This document shows, piece after piece, positions 8,059 to 20,969 of a stretch of 64,000 bases of DNA. The translations under genes were made by a program, and so were the position numbers. Numbering within the stretch: the stretch's first letter is position 1; each line of letters begins with the position of its first letter. The stretch is taken from NCBI GenBank assembly GCA_025093985.1, contig JACAAK010000009.1, positions 2,542,001 through 2,606,000 on the forward strand. Direction: 5' to 3'. The notes below the pieces were generated by a model that saw nothing but the letters and a program-made list of their open reading frames with translations, was not told where the DNA came from and searched no databases. The DNA is from Calvatia gigantea. Taxonomy: Eukaryota; Basidiomycota; Agaricomycetes; Agaricales; Lycoperdaceae.

Positions 8059-10818
8059 CTACACCTTCCGTAGCTCTGTCTCAAGATCCGCTTTCAACTT
8101 CTTTAACGCGTCCAAAGCTACCCTGATTTGTTCCTCAAGCTCAGGCGTCTTTGGTGTCTGTGCCTTCAATGCCCTCACAACATTTCCTTGCTCCGTTATC
8201 TTATCCTCCAACGCTAACGCCTCTAGAGATTTAGGTCCTTCGTGTGCGGGAGCAGCCGCTTTATTTGAGCCTTTTTTGACTTTCTTTGAGCCCGGTGCAG
8301 CTTTAAGCGGAGCAGTAGGTGCTTCTTGCTGGGTTTCGCTGCCACCAAACTTAGCTCTCCATACTTCTATCATCTTTTCCTCAATCCTCTTGAACAAATG
8401 CTCGGGACTGCCAATTTGATGTCCGGCGAGGATATCGTTCGACAGCACTTCGGGCACTGCACGTGGGGGTGCGTTGAGTTGTGTAAGGATCGACTCGGAC
8501 GTTGCGGGCATGAAGGGGTATATGAGAACGGAGAGAACGTAAATGAGGTTGATTGCTCGGGAGACGACCTGAGCGCAACGCGTTGGGTTTTCTGTCATCA
8601 ACTGTTTGTTGAGACCAGACGATTGAAGGTAGTTGTTGCCGCGCATGGAGATCAGCATAACGGTTTGCAGACCGGAACGCAGCTTCACTGCCTCCATGGC
8701 ATCAATGTAATCCTTGAGGAGACTGTTGACGCTTGTGATAAATTCGGAGTCCAGAGGATCGTTCGGGGAATAAGGTCCAGGATCATCTCCGCCATCAGGT
8801 ATAATGCCGCCGTACTGTGACGAGATAAACTTGAGGGCGCGGTTCACGAAGTTTCCAAAACTGGAGATGCGACATGAGTCTTGGCTTCAAGCCGATGTCA
8901 ATTCCAGAAGCTTACTTATTTAACAAGATATTGTTGTTGGCAGCAACCTTCAGCGTCGGAAGAATGTTAGTAGGACAACCTTTTTCATACGGTAAGGACG
9001 CACGCAGTCCGCCCAGGAGAACATGGCATCAGCGGTTTCCGGTCGTGTGGATAACAGGTAGTACCGCCAAACAGAAGAAGGGATACCAGTTTCCTTAGCC
9101 GCAGGACCGAAGACGCCACGGTTCTTGCTCTTGGAGAATTTGCCGCCCTCGTAGTTCAGGTATTCTACGTGTTAAATACCCCGTCAGAATCACTTTGACT
9201 TGAATAGAAAAGACCGACCTGTAGTCGACAAGTGGTGAAGTTTCGTCCAATCGCGGCCATCAGCAATCTCAACAGACGGGAAGTAAATGGTATGGAAGTA
9301 GACATTATCCTTGCCCATGAACTGGAATAAATTTACGTTCTTGGGATTGAACCACCATTGTTTCCATTCCGGAGTGAGGTTCGCAGTTATACTTGGGTAT
9401 CCAATAGGGGCATCGAACTAGGCTTGGTCAGAACTTCGAAAATTTGAGCGTCGAGATTATCCATACCCAAACATCTGGAAAAGCTTGAGCATGACACGGG
9501 AAGGCAAAAGAAACGCGAACACATACAAAGAACCTTTCCTTTCATTCCATGTACATCGTCTCCTTCTATGGGCACGGGAACACCCCAAGAAAGATCACGA
9601 GTCAGAGGAGTAGGTAATAGACCACTCTTCAAACGAGCGTCAATAAGTTCTCCATCCTGGTTAATGACGGCGTTAGGTGACCATTTCCCAGCCTTCCAGG
9701 ACTGTTTGATCCACTCCTCCGTTCGAGGCTGAATAGCGTCGAGTTTGAGATACATGTGAATCGAGGTTCGTGTTGCCACTTTATGAGTTTTGTCAATTAA
9801 GCAGCGGGGGTTAATCAATTCAATGGCGTCAAGGGTTCTACTACATCCGTCACATTGATCTCCGCGAGCGTCCTGGAAATGTAGATATCAGCGACTGGTA
9901 GATCACTGTCGATCTTTGGCTACCTCGAACCCGCAGTAGGGACAAATGCCCTCGACGTATCGGTCAGCAAGGAATCTGCTAATTTTAGAAATGAAATGGG
10001 GATGTATTTATGGACCAACTCACTTTGAACAACTTTCACAATATGTTTGCTCTTTCTCTTGTTTTTCCAAAAAATTGTTCCGTCCCAGGTTCAAGAATAT
10101 CTCTTGCGCGATCCTGGAGCGGCGCCGATCAGCTAACACGTTCAACATCTTACAGAGTGTTATTTACTCAGTATGGTGTGGTGTCGAGGTGCGCCCGAAG
10201 TAGTCAAAACTTTAGAGCGAGGGTAAGCGTCAAGCAGAGACCCGAAGTGCGGACTAACGTACCCAATATCAAACCACTCGTAAGTTTCCTTGTGAAGGAT
10301 ATAGTATTTATCGCACAGCTCTCGTGGGGTGATACCTTCTTTAAGAGCCTGTGTTTCCGTAGCTGTCCCATATTCGTCCGTTCCGCACACGTAGAGGGTT
10401 CGGCGATTTCTCGTGCCTAAGGAAGGAGGAGTTCAGGCGGTGCCATTGCAAAAGTCAGCAGCAACATACGGCTATATCTGTTAAAAGTGTGAGGACAATT
10501 CAAAGTTGTCTGCGGTATGGCTCACCTGCTGTATACGTCCGCACTGAGCGTACTTCCGATGATATTGCCTGCAATCTTGCATTAATGAACACCACGAGGG
10601 GATCAGGAGATACCTACCAAGATGTGGTACATTATTGCAGTAGGGGAGAGCGGAGGTGATAAGCACATTAGTCTCGCCTTCCTTCGGCAGCCTGATGTTA
10701 TGGTTAGAATTTCTGAAGATGATAACGGGGAGATCGGGCCAGGCGCTTACTCGACCGATTGTCCAGGTGGTCCAGCTGTGCGTAAGACGCCCTCCGCAGA
10801 TCGAATTTTCTGAGCCAT
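8059..10818 (-). CDS. Methionyl-tRNA synthetase, cytosolic
   Basis: Class I aminoacyl-tRNA synthetase that charges tRNA-Met for translation. The proposed start is the ATG at 10816–10818, giving a short N-terminus; a first intron then joins it to the catalytic domain. The HIGH-box equivalent is [11 protein letters not shown] (exon near 10,620–10,680), followed by [13 protein letters not shown] zinc-binding segment with paired CxxC motifs (CESC, CPYC, CDGC) lies in exons near 9,830–10,060. The KMSKS box is [11 protein letters not shown] (near 9,140). The anticodon-binding domain and a charged, Lys/Glu-rich C-terminal tail end at 8059. About a dozen exons are joined by small GT–AG introns, and all reading frames agree when these are removed. 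Equivalent to yeast MES1, but without that protein's long N-terminal GST-like extension. Confidence 0.93.
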
Positions 10819-11136
10819 TTTCACGCACGCAAGTTATTTAAACTGTTTTATAGTGGAAGAGATATATTGGGTGGCTAGAAGGGTATGAGGGAAGAAACTG
10901 AGGCGGAGACAATCGATCAGGGTTTCTTTTAAGCAGCGAAGTTAGTAGATAGATCTATCAATTAAAGTAATCAATGAGTCACTGGGTCAAATGAATGTCA
11001 ACATGTAGGACAGCCACACATGATTATGTAAGTGCCCAGTAACTCATTTGTCCCTCGTGTCTTGTGCGACGAAGGGACCTTTCACCGACACTCTTGACCA
11101 GCTTGACTGTCGGTGTCCTCGGTCTGCTACATAGAC
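10819..11136. promoter_or_regulatory. Divergent promoter region between the synthetase and OPT genes
   Basis: 318 bp between two divergent start codons, so it must hold both promoters. I see no clear TATA box or repeated operator. It contains a CACTGGGTCA / GTGCCCAGT inverted pair around 10,980–11,040. Confidence 0.45.
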
Positions 11137-13703
11137 ATGAATTGGTTCAAGTGAGTTGAGTTGCCTTCATATCCATGTCTCTTACGCACGCATCTGAACG
11201 TTGAGCTCAGGCGGATTACTCGTCACTTTGTCCCCCACCAGCTCTCAGATGCCCAGCCCGAGTTCACTGCAAGGGCCGTGTTCACCGGTCTTGCAATTGG
11301 CTGTCTGATATGCTTCACCAATCTTAGTTTAGGCCTGCAATCTGGATGGATATCAATGTCTGTACCAATGTCATTAACCCATCGTGCCCTGCCTTACTCA
11401 GCAACACTAGGATGTCCATCCAGTCGGCCCTCATTGGATTCCTGATTTCTAGAATGCTTAAGACGCCCCTAACACCTCAAGAAATCATTGTTGTACAGAC
11501 TACTGCAGTTGCTACAGGCACAATGCCCCTCGCTGCTGGGTTTGTTGGAATACTCCCGGCTTTGGGACTTCTGTCCGAGGAGCGGGACGGGACACCGCCC
11601 ATCCATCTGTCATGGCTCGCAGCTGTCGGATGGTCATGTTCAATCGCATATTTTGGGTGAGTCAATATTGTTCCAACCATGTCTTATGACTAATTTCCAG
11701 TCAGGGTATTCCTGTCACCACCCATCCGTAAACAAGTTGTGCGTGTCTTGAGACTTGATAATCTATCTCCGCATTGGTACTAATAACTTGTACAGATTAT
11801 CGAGGAACAACTGCCGTTTCCATCGGGCACTGCGACTGCACAACTTATCAATGTCCTTCATCGACTTCCCCCTCCTGACACCGGTATCAGGCGAAGGCGT
11901 GGTTATCAACAAGTGGACACGGAAGCCGACAATGAAGAAACTGGAGATACGGAACTTCCGACCGCGTCGCAGCAGCAACAGCGCGAGGATCATGATGAGG
12001 CTGAACGTGACGAAGTCGAGCATGAAGGCTGGCATTCGTTGGTCTGGAGCTTTGCCGTCTCTGCCATTGTTAGTGTAAGTACATCTAGCTTATGTTACTT
12101 TGCCACGCATGATTCTGAGTGTCGTAGTTGACAGCATATTTCTTCCCGGTCTTATTTGCTATCCCGTTATTTGGAGGTTACCTGGCGAAGCAGTGGTTAT
12201 GGTACTTCACCCCGAGTCTGTCCTACGTCGGTCAAGGTATGTGCCCGTCTTTCCCCATATCACGCCTGATAATGCATATCTACAGGTATAATTATGGGAT
12301 TTCCTACCACTGTTAGTATGAATCTAGTGAGTAATTGGTTCGTAAGCTCGTTGTCCAATGCTAACGTGCGACGAAGGGCATGCTTGTTGGCTGGGCTGTA
12401 CTATCACCACTATCCAAATACTCCGGGTGGGCTCCAGGTCCAGTTAGTGACATGTCTAACGGTGCCCGAGGATGGATATTGTGGACATCACTTGGGATCA
12501 TGTGTGCCGATAGCTTGGTCTCTTTGCTTCCCGTCGCCGCGGAATACGCCGTTGACCTTGCGAACAAATACCGACGAGTTTACCTAGGGACGTCCAACGT
12601 TGAAAGAGGAAAAGAGGATAACGAAACAGAGACTGAGGAAAGGCTTGTGCCGACGGATTGGGTTGTTGTAGGGCTTATACTTAGCATCATTGTCGGAACT
12701 ATCTTGGTATGGGTTGTATTCGGGAATGAAGGTATCAAACCGTGGGCAACAATAATTGGGTTTATACTCGGGGGATTGCTTAGCATCATTGGGTGCGTAA
12801 CGGTGTTGCTATTGTTGGTTTTTCCGGCCAACACACATACATCAGAGTTCGTGCTCTCGGAGAAACTGATCTTAACCCCGTCTCTGGACTTGGCAAAGTC
12901 TCGCAGCTCTTCTTTGCATGGATTCAGCCTGGAAACATTGTGGCTAACATCATTGCCGGGGGTGTGGCAGAAGCTGGTGCACAACAGTATGTTGATTTCG
13001 TGTTCTCCTGAACACGCAATCTGACACTCGTTTCTAGGGCCGGGGATCTTATGCAGGACCTCAAAACCGGCCATTTATGTCACGCTTCTCCACGAGCTCA
13101 ATTTTATGGGCAGATGATCGGGTCATCGGTATCAATTCTGGTGACTGCTACCGCATTTACTCTGTACAATCGAGCGTACGAGATTCCCGGACCATCTTTT
13201 CCTGCACCGACAGCATACGTCTGGTTAAGCCTCGCAAGATTGCTGCGTACGTTTGACAGATTAAGTTGGACAGGCCTCTGCCGAAACTGACACTTCCTTC
13301 TCAATAAACAGGTGACGGGCATTTGCCGGAGAAGAGTGCCGTCTTCATGGCTGCTTTTGCAGGCGTGTTTGCGATCTTATCAATGGTAAAGGCTTATGCC
13401 ATACGAAGGGAACTCCGGCTCGCCAGGTGGATTCCATCTGGGGTTGCGTTCGCGATTGGTTTCTTGAACCCCCCTTCGTTTTCGATTGCGAGATTGATTG
13501 GTGGTATCGCCGAGTATGTTTATCGGACCAGGTACGCCAAGGATGGGCGCGATATCTGGTTGATCGTGATCGCCAGTGGATTTGTTCTCGGAGAAGGCGT
13601 GACCAGTATTGTTGGGTTGGTGTTACGAATTCTTGGTGTCGGGGTAGTGAGTTGTTGGGGATGCGGACATGGACTCTGTGGAGGGTGTCCAGCTACCCTA
13701 TAA
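11137..13703 (+). CDS. OPT-family oligopeptide transporter
   Basis: Polytopic membrane protein that imports small peptides or metal–peptide complexes by proton symport. The start chosen is ATG 11137: the first exon is short (MNWFK), and its intron joins in frame to FTARAVFTGLAIGCLICFTN, the first OPT helix. Further OPT hallmarks are LISRMLKTPLTPQEI, TAVATGTMPLAAGFVG, the GTATAQLINVLH loop, FGGYLAKQW and SRVSQLFFAW-like GKVSQLFFAWI near 12,900. A hydrophilic Q/E-rich cytoplasmic loop (about 11,920–12,040) divides the first helices. It ends with GEGVTSIVGLVLRILGV and a Cys/Gly-rich tail. About nine small introns. The subgroup resembles the fungal YGL114W-like OPTs more than Isp4, which is an inference. 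Confidence 0.88.
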
Positions 13704-13842
13704 CACATTGTGATTAATAATTATAATTGGGCTACCATGCGCTGGATTGAGTCAGAGTTTTCGATTATCGAATATTACACGTTGAGCCACGTTGACATAG
13801 GAGGGTGTCGTGACCAAACGAACGCAACTCTGCCCAAACGCG

Positions 13843-14878
13843 TTATGTCGAGACTCGAGCTTGCGAAAATACCTGCCCTGACATTCTACAAGGACGCGTG
13901 GACGCAAGCACGGCGAACAAGCCCCATTGCACAGTTGACGTGTGTGGGTAAAGCGTGCAGACTTTATCAACCAGAGGTCGTTCGGTGTGTGAATCTTGGA
14001 GGAAGTGGGACGGATGTGGATTGGAAGGCGGGTTTGATACTCGAGTTCCACACGTGGGTTTGTTGCTAAGTATTACGAATAGTGTGAAGCGGACTTGCCA
14101 GAGGCGCTTAGGTTTGGGAAGGTAGAGGTATCATGTGAAGGATGGTCGAAGGCGGGGGATCCGTACGTCCTCAAAGGTCAGCCTCACTCTTACATCCTTG
14201 GACACTCTCTCATAAGAACAGGTTCTTGCGGATTGCAATACCGTCTCGTCGAGGTTCCTGGAACCCTCAGAAATGGCTCAACTGATCGGCCTTGGACCTC
14301 CTTCAAAAGTGAGTGCTGCATGGAGCCAGAAGATGTTTTCAAACTCTCAAGTCTGTCCCACAGCCTACAGCTGGGGTGATATTATTTTCACTGTCCTCTG
14401 GCTCGCCTTCGTCTTTTTCATCGTATACAATATGATTGCGTCATGCTTCCGTCGCAACAACGGAGCCACCGTTCGTAGCCAGGGCGGATCGGGCCCCCGA
14501 CCTGGAGGTGGAGGTGGGGGTGGAGGATGGTTCCCCGGAGACTACCGCGGTGGTAACGACTGGTCTAATCCGCCTCCTCCCTACTCTAAAAATCCACCAA
14601 ACCAAGGCAGTGACGAGGGGTGGAGACCCGGCTTTTGGACCGGCGCCGCACTGGGAGGACTTGCCACCAATTTTTGGAACAGCCGTCGACAGGCAGAACC
14701 AAGACCTTACTGGAATCAATGGAACCAGGTTCCGACCGCAGGAGCCCCAGCGCCTATGCTCGGTGGCTTTGGTGCCCGACGACCAACCCGATTCGATGAC
14801 GATGACCGTGGTGAGGGACCATCGAATCTTGGGAGTATGAGAAGGAGCACCGGGATAGGAGGTTCAAATGTCCGGTGA
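13843..14878 (+). CDS. SARAF-like membrane protein (TMEM66 family)
   Basis: The lumenal domain matches the SARAF family well: ARRTSPIAQLTCVG, CxxY-type PEVVRCVNLGG, then DVDWKCEADLPEALRFGKVEV, SCEGW…DPYVLKGSCGLQY. One transmembrane helix (IIFTVLWLAFVFFIVYNM, about 14,380–14,440) is followed by a Gly-, Pro- and Arg-rich cytoplasmic tail with PPPPYS. In animals SARAF sits in the ER membrane and limits store-operated calcium entry. The ATG at 13843 gives a protein without a signal peptide, although the family has one; the true first exon may lie upstream, or the 5' end is damaged. One intron (from about 14,033) must begin with GC, not GT. It follows the OPT gene by 140 bp on the same strand. Confidence 0.83.
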
Positions 14879-15613
14879 ACATGCGGCGCGCCATTCCTAC
14901 CATGCAGTATCTTATATTTTTGTCACATCTTTCTCATTTCTTTATGTTCTCGGGAGTTTTATGGAACGTTAGCGACGCATAAATCACATCGCAATTTTTG
15001 GTTAGCGAATCCGATATGCGTGGTATCCGTCCGTCGTTACTGGGTGTCAGCGTTTGAACAATCCCTTCTGTTTCACAGCACTTCCAGGCATGTCCATGAC
15101 GACTATTGCAGCGACTTACAGGAACCGAGAGCTGCGAAAGGAAAATCTTCCAACTTACTCCGGCATGTGACACAGCGACGGAGGGAATACTTCGGAGGCC
15201 CACAGCTTCTCCCACCTCGCTCACCCTTCCTTCGTCTTGGTTTTATCATCAGTTGACTCTGGAGAAAAACCAAGAGTATAATATGTTGTGTGACGTCAAG
15301 CCAGTTCTCAGGCTGCATGGACACCTGGGGAATCCAGGGACAAACCCCATCAAAGCTCCAAGCCGAACCCAAGTATGGAGAGCATCAATATTTTCTACCT
15401 TGACATCTCCGAGAACCTATGCTCTCCTATGCGTAACGTCTATTCCACTTCTGATCAACGGCTCGTTTGTGATCCCACACTCTGGGCATTAGCGGAGGTC
15501 CATGTGATGCCGGTTGGGGGTATACTCGGAAAATCGACGGACTAGAGGCTGCAATTGCAGGGAAGTTTAAAAAGTCAACGAATAGAAATGGAGTCTCCAA
15601 AGGCTTTAGAAAA
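14879..15613. promoter_or_regulatory. Intergenic, presumed endoglucanase promoter
   Basis: 735 bp with no gene recognised. Overlapping short frames on both strands are not supported by any family. It must contain the terminator of the SARAF-like gene and the promoter of the cellulase; no carbon-catabolite site could be assigned with confidence. Confidence 0.4.
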
Positions 15614-17309
15614 ATGAAGTCTATGTTCGCCTCTTTGGTCGCCGCTGCGGCACTTGTCGTCACCTCCGTCCATGCTGATTCACCCGTCTGGGGTCAGTGC
15701 GGTGTAAGTCTTCTTCGAACCTATCATTCTCTAAGACCTGACACGACTTAGGGTATCGGTTGGACTGGCGATACGACCTGCGTTGCTGGCTCTACCTGCA
15801 CCAAGCAGAACGACTGTGAGCTATTTCACGACCCGCAATCATGGATTACTCGCTAACTTCCAATGGTAGGGTATTCCCAGTGCTTGCCTGGCGGAGCTAC
15901 GACCACCCCCACAACAACCACACCCACCACCTCCACCAGGACCACCACCTTCACTAGTCCTGGTTCGACGTCCACACTTTGCGGTGGTGCCGCCAGGACC
16001 AAATTTACCTACTTTGGTGTAAACCAATCTGGTGCTGAATTCGGCCAAAACAAGATTCCTGTGGGTTTCGTTTCCATTGGGAGAGTTCAACGTCGATAAC
16101 ATTTTTTGGTAGGGTGTGCTCGGCACTGACTACACCTGGCCTAGCCCCAGCTCTGTGGACTTCTTCGTTTCACAGGGCTTCAACACCTTCCGCATTCCCT
16201 TCATGCTAGAGCGTCTCGCTCCTCCCTCCACTGGCATGACTGGTCCCTTCAACTCCGCTTACCTTAGTGGTTTGAAGACTGTAAGTAATATGTGACGACT
16301 TGGCGAGTACTGAACACAAATTGACTGGACATTTCCTCGGTGTAGATTGTTAACTACATCACCGGCAAAGGTGCATTTGCCATGATCGAGCCCCACAACT
16401 TCATGAGGTACAACGGCGCCATCATTTCTAACAACAATGAGTGAGTAATAATCTTGGGGGATTTTTTCTGTTGGATCTGACGACGTTTACCTAGCTTCTC
16501 TACTTGTAAGTTTGGACTCAAGGAGTCGACCGGCGCCCTACTAACGAACTCCTTTAGTCTGGAAAAACCTTGCCAACGAATTCAAGTCAAACAACCATGT
16601 TATCTTCGATCTCATGAACGAGCCCAATGGCATTGATGCCCAGGTCGTCTACCAATCTGTAAGTCTCCATCCACCGATACCAAAGATCCGATCCTCATCT
16701 CGCCGACAGATGCAAGCCGCCGTCAACGCCATCCGTACTACTGGTGCCACTCAACTTATTCTCGTTGAGGGTACCTGTGCGTGAAACTTCTTCCAACTCC
16801 CTTACAACACATTCCTGACACTTGACACAGCCTGGACTGGTGCTTGGACCTGGGTCTCCTCTGGCAATGCTGCGGCCTTCACTGCTCTGACTGATCCCCT
16901 TAACAACGTCGCCATCCAAATGCATCAGTACCTCGACTCTGATGGTTCGGGTACCTCCGAAACCTGTGTCTCCTCGACGATTGGTGGTGAGCGCCTCCAG
17001 GCCGCCACCCAGTGGCTCCAGGCCAACAACAAGAAGGGCTTCTTGGGTGAACTCGGTGTTGGCTCGAACCAAGTTTGTGTTGACGCTGCCAAGAGCGCCC
17101 TCTGCGCCTTGCAGACTGCTGGTGGCTCTTGGATCGGTTTCGCTTACTGGGCTGCTGGTCCCTGGTGGGGAACTGTGAGTGCTTTTGACCCCGATTGCGC
17201 TGATGTTGTAACTGACTCGCTGGATCTGTAGTACTTCCAATCCATTGAGCCCCCTAGTGGTGCTTCTGTTTCTCGCATCCTCCCTGAGGTTCTCAAACCC
17301 TTCCTGTAA
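15614..17309 (+). CDS. Secreted endo-beta-1,4-glucanase, CBM1–GH5 (subfamily 5 type)
   Basis: Cuts internal beta-1,4 bonds in cellulose outside the cell. Order: signal peptide (residues 1–21, hydrophobic and ending VHA), CBM1 cellulose-binding module (WGQCGGIGWTG… to YSQCLPGG, four cysteines and the three flat aromatic residues), a Thr/Pro/Ser linker, and a GH5 barrel. Catalytic signs are the acid/base Glu in LMNEPNG and the nucleophile Glu in GFLGELGVG. Other GH5 landmarks: NTFRIPFMLERL, IEPHNFMRYNG, QMHQYLDSDGSGTS and IGFAYWAAGPWWG. Full-length for EGII/Cel5A enzymes, with the module at the N-terminus as in fungal EGII. About nine short introns; all exons join in frame to the stop at 17307–17309. 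No sign of decay. Confidence 0.95.
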
Positions 17310-17524
17310 ACGGAGGAAAAATATTGTCTCGAGGCTGGTAACTTTTGTCGGCTTGTAAATTTCTCAAACTGTTACATATATATTTGCAATACAATTGATC
17401 AGCACTATTTCTGTGATATGATACAACTATGTGTGAGCTTGTGTGAGACACTGGGACCCCAAGGGGGTCAGATAAACAAGTCCTAATAATAAAGTAAAGA
17501 GACAAATGCACGTCTAGCGCAGGC

Positions 17525-19091
17525 TTAAGCTGGTGTCAAAGGCAGAGGCTTTTCTAAATTTAGATCAAGTTGCTCCTCCCCTGGACCGTACTTTCTCCAT
17601 GTTTCTTTAACCATGGCTTCCTCTTCATCCCTCGGTGGGTCTGGTATTACCTCGTCTACTCCCTTGGGATTTGGGGCCTTTCTCCAAAAGACGAACCAGC
17701 ATATCACATCCTGTAGTTCGTGATAACTGGTCAGCGAAGGAAGCCCAACGCGAACGGCCTGGATGTCAACAACATACCGCATGGATGCCGTACACCAAGG
17801 CAGAAATAATAGGCACTGTACAAGGGGATGGAGGCACGAGTCAGTCATTCCCGATGACGGCAGCTTTTAACTTAAAGGTTCCAGAGCTTACGCATGGGCC
17901 ACACGAGACTCCAGGCTGCGTCGCGGGTTTTGAGTGTGTAAGATATCTGGCCGAGGCTACATAGCCCAGGTAGTCACGACGATAAGGATTCTCTTGCAAT
18001 TGCGAGGAGAGCAGTGGAAAACGTACATGCCGCCAACAAGCGCAATTCCTGTGAATATCACAGTCCGGATGAATGCAGAAAGAACCATCTGCGAGATTTT
18101 CACGCTTGTCCATTCGTAGGACTTGAACTTCCGTATCAGGAGAATGATCGTCCATACTGTGGGTACGGGTTTAGCTTTTCCCCCATTGTGATGATTCAGT
18201 TGAGAAGTGTTGTACCTTTGACCCCCATCAAAATTAATGAAGCTATCCCGGCCAGTGATATGCTAACGAGATTTCTGATGACCGCGTGGGTGAGTTGACT
18301 CGACGACAGATCAAAGAAGAGGTAGCTACGTTATCGGACTGTTGTAGTGGCAAAAGAGGTGGAGGTTGGGATTGCCACTTGGGTGAAATGTCCCTCTTTC
18401 CGTCGCAAAAACCTATTTCGAAGGCGGCATTTCTCAGACTCAAGGGAACATGAGGGGTACCATAAAGATGACGCACGATGGACACCTCAATGATGACGGC
18501 CCAAAAGACGACCCAGGGAACGAACGCAAGCTGGAAATGGAAGGGAAGACCTAAGGGAGGGCTGCACTCCATAACTGATCGGCAACTCACGATAATAGAC
18601 ATCCCTCTCTTCCTCCCCCGTATCGTTTTTTTGTTCAAAAGGGAAGTTATTGCCATGTTGATCTATGAGAGCAACGTAAGGGTACTGTCTCCTTGAAACA
18701 CGGTCCAACGTACGTCAAGGAGGTAGCAAGTCATGGAAAACGCAGTTCTATAAAGCAAGTACAGCAAGGTTCAGAGCCCATCCCACGACCACGAAGAAAT
18801 AAATGGGAGAGACACCACGTACAAAGGCGGCGTAGCATATAATAACGCACTTTGCACGAAGCATAACCCGGGAGGCGGTTGAGTGTCTCGTTGATGTCCA
18901 ATCAATAAGAGAAACGCGATGGCCACGACGAGCCACGAGAGCATATGACTGTACCACGGGAGTCTGCGGTGTACAGATTTGGAGAGTAGGGGAGGAAGAA
19001 GAACTAGAATTATGAGAAAAATAGCGAGGCATGAAAGGACGTTGAAAGCGATAAGGATGTTACGCCAGTCTGACTGGAGTTCGGTCATCAT
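17525..19091 (-). CDS. Predicted 7-TM protein, family copy 1
   Basis: First of four related genes in the window. The first exon begins with ATG 19091 (or 19088) and encodes two hydrophobic helices separated by a basic loop, with the family pattern SW…LLIGHQ…P…CFVQSALLYATPPL. Later exons add helices LAFVPWVVFWAVIIEVSIV, the IASLILMGV segment, an IILLIRKF loop, and MVLSAFIRTVIFTGIALVGG. The C-terminus is a hydrophilic tail rich in Pro, Glu and Lys ending at 17525. The topology resembles a G-protein-coupled receptor, and such families are common in Agaricomycetes, but I see no STE3 or other class-defining motif, so ligand and role are unknown. It is convergent with the cellulase gene. Confidence 0.75.
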
Positions 19092-20900
19092 TGATCTTGA
19101 GAGTCACTATCCACTGTGCGCACTGCGCGCTCCGGTTTCCTCAAGGGTAGAAAAGTCACCAGTAAAAAAAGGAAGGGAATGAAGAACGAAAAAGATGGGC
19201 CCGCCCAAGAAAGGAAGGGGAAAAGGGAACCTCAGAGTCAAACCGGGGCTGCCACTAGGGGACCAGCAATACGAGGATCATCCGGGATTCAGAACTCGCA
19301 CAATTTTGGGTTCTTTTCTACTATAGACGTCGCCGAGCGAGGCAGCCGAGTGATGCGATATATATCATTGGCCTGTGCTACAACTACAATCAGATGATCC
19401 AAGGCGAGACGAGAAAAGATAGCGTCGTCGAGAAGCATGATGATGACTTCATTCTGCGAGGAATACCATTGGATGGGGTTGTCGACTACAGTGGGGCGCC
19501 ATTGCTTCGCTGTCTCTTGTTGCGAGGAGAACTATATTTCTCCAAATTTGTGGGTATAGTCCTACCCGGGGGGAAAGGTAGCCGTTCCACATGAATCACG
19601 GAGACCGGGCCTTGGGAACGTGGGAGGATGGCAGCTAGCATGAACAACCGGGTCGATGGTCAGGAAACACAAGAGATCTGCGGACGGTCTGGCAGGATCG
19701 CCTGGGATAGAAACAAGCCTGAGGTGATTGTTGTTGCTTCAATGATGGGTTGGCCAGATGCCGGTAGTACTAATGTGCCCCCCCGATTGGTTTGCAGCAA
19801 ACATCCAATCGTTCGTGGTACTCCCACCAACAATGGGAGTATATTAACAGGGCTAGCTGAGTTTCATCCAGCTTCATCTGCAACATCAGTGCTCAGCACT
19901 TCCATGGCGATGGTGAGAGGGACTATGGCCTATTACCCACTTGTGTCCCCTTCCTGGCTGTGTTCAAGGAGACAAGCAAACAAGTAAGGGCAGACACGGC
20001 AGTTGGACACAAAACTATAAAGGGACGCCCCAGCCAGGTTTGGTCGGGCAACTTGAATGTGCTGGTCTTCGTCGTTCGGCCATGGCTATGCAGGTTAATT
20101 AGGGCCAGGATTCCCATCACATTTATTTATGTTGCGCAGGTGGGAACCATACACAACACTCGTGTAACGAGGCAGACCGGGCACCTTGTGGCTCGACTTC
20201 CTGCAACGATGGGGTTGGGAAGTTTAATCGCGCTTATATTGTGGCACGCCGGAGAGGATAGAATGGACTGGGGTAAAAAGGCCGGTCCCCGTCTGTTTTG
20301 TGACTTTTGACAAAAACTTAATCAAGGCGCAACTCAAGGGGAGCACAAACTCCGCAGCTTATTTTTAAGCTGACTGGCGAGCGCCTTGCAGATTCCAACA
20401 CCCAGGAATACTTACCTTCGCTCAGTATTTCGTATTTCGGCTATTTTCCCAAGGGCTATTTGTAAGCAGACGTAGTTCTATTCCCAAATTCATCACCGGA
20501 AGTCCATCCGTAAGCCTCATGTGCACCGCGCAGTTGTAAGTAGGTATGTAAATCACCCCTTGATTAGCCTAACCCCAGCGTGCCGCGGTTTCAAAAAGGA
20601 ACGCATGCCGGGTCTAGAAACACGATGTACCAGTGCATCAGCGGCAAAGTACCATCAACCTTGCATTGAACCATCAACAACCTCATCACATCCCCAAGAT
20701 TATTAGTCTGACGCTGGGCGAGATATAAATTGGTCTCAAGTTTCCTCCTGCGGAAATACCCACTACAGGCTCCCCTTACCTACCCAACCTATCCACGCTC
20801 CAGCAGTCTCAACTCACTATTATCTGTTGGTTTGACGGCTGGACCCTGGACTACGCATACCCTGAAGACCACTAGGTTCGAATAGAAGAACACACCAATA
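19092..20900. other. 1.8-kb intergenic region, no gene recognised
   Basis: Open frames here (for example 19628–19987 and 19960–20310) are short, overlap each other, and match no family. A purine-rich GGAAGGG stretch lies at 19,160–19,230. It must contain the promoters of the 7-TM gene (leftward) and the MFS gene (rightward). Confidence 0.4.
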
Positions 20901-20969
20901 TTGCGGAATTCCGATTGTTATCGACGTCATTTATTGCTACTATGGCCAGCGCGGATAGCAATTTTGCAA

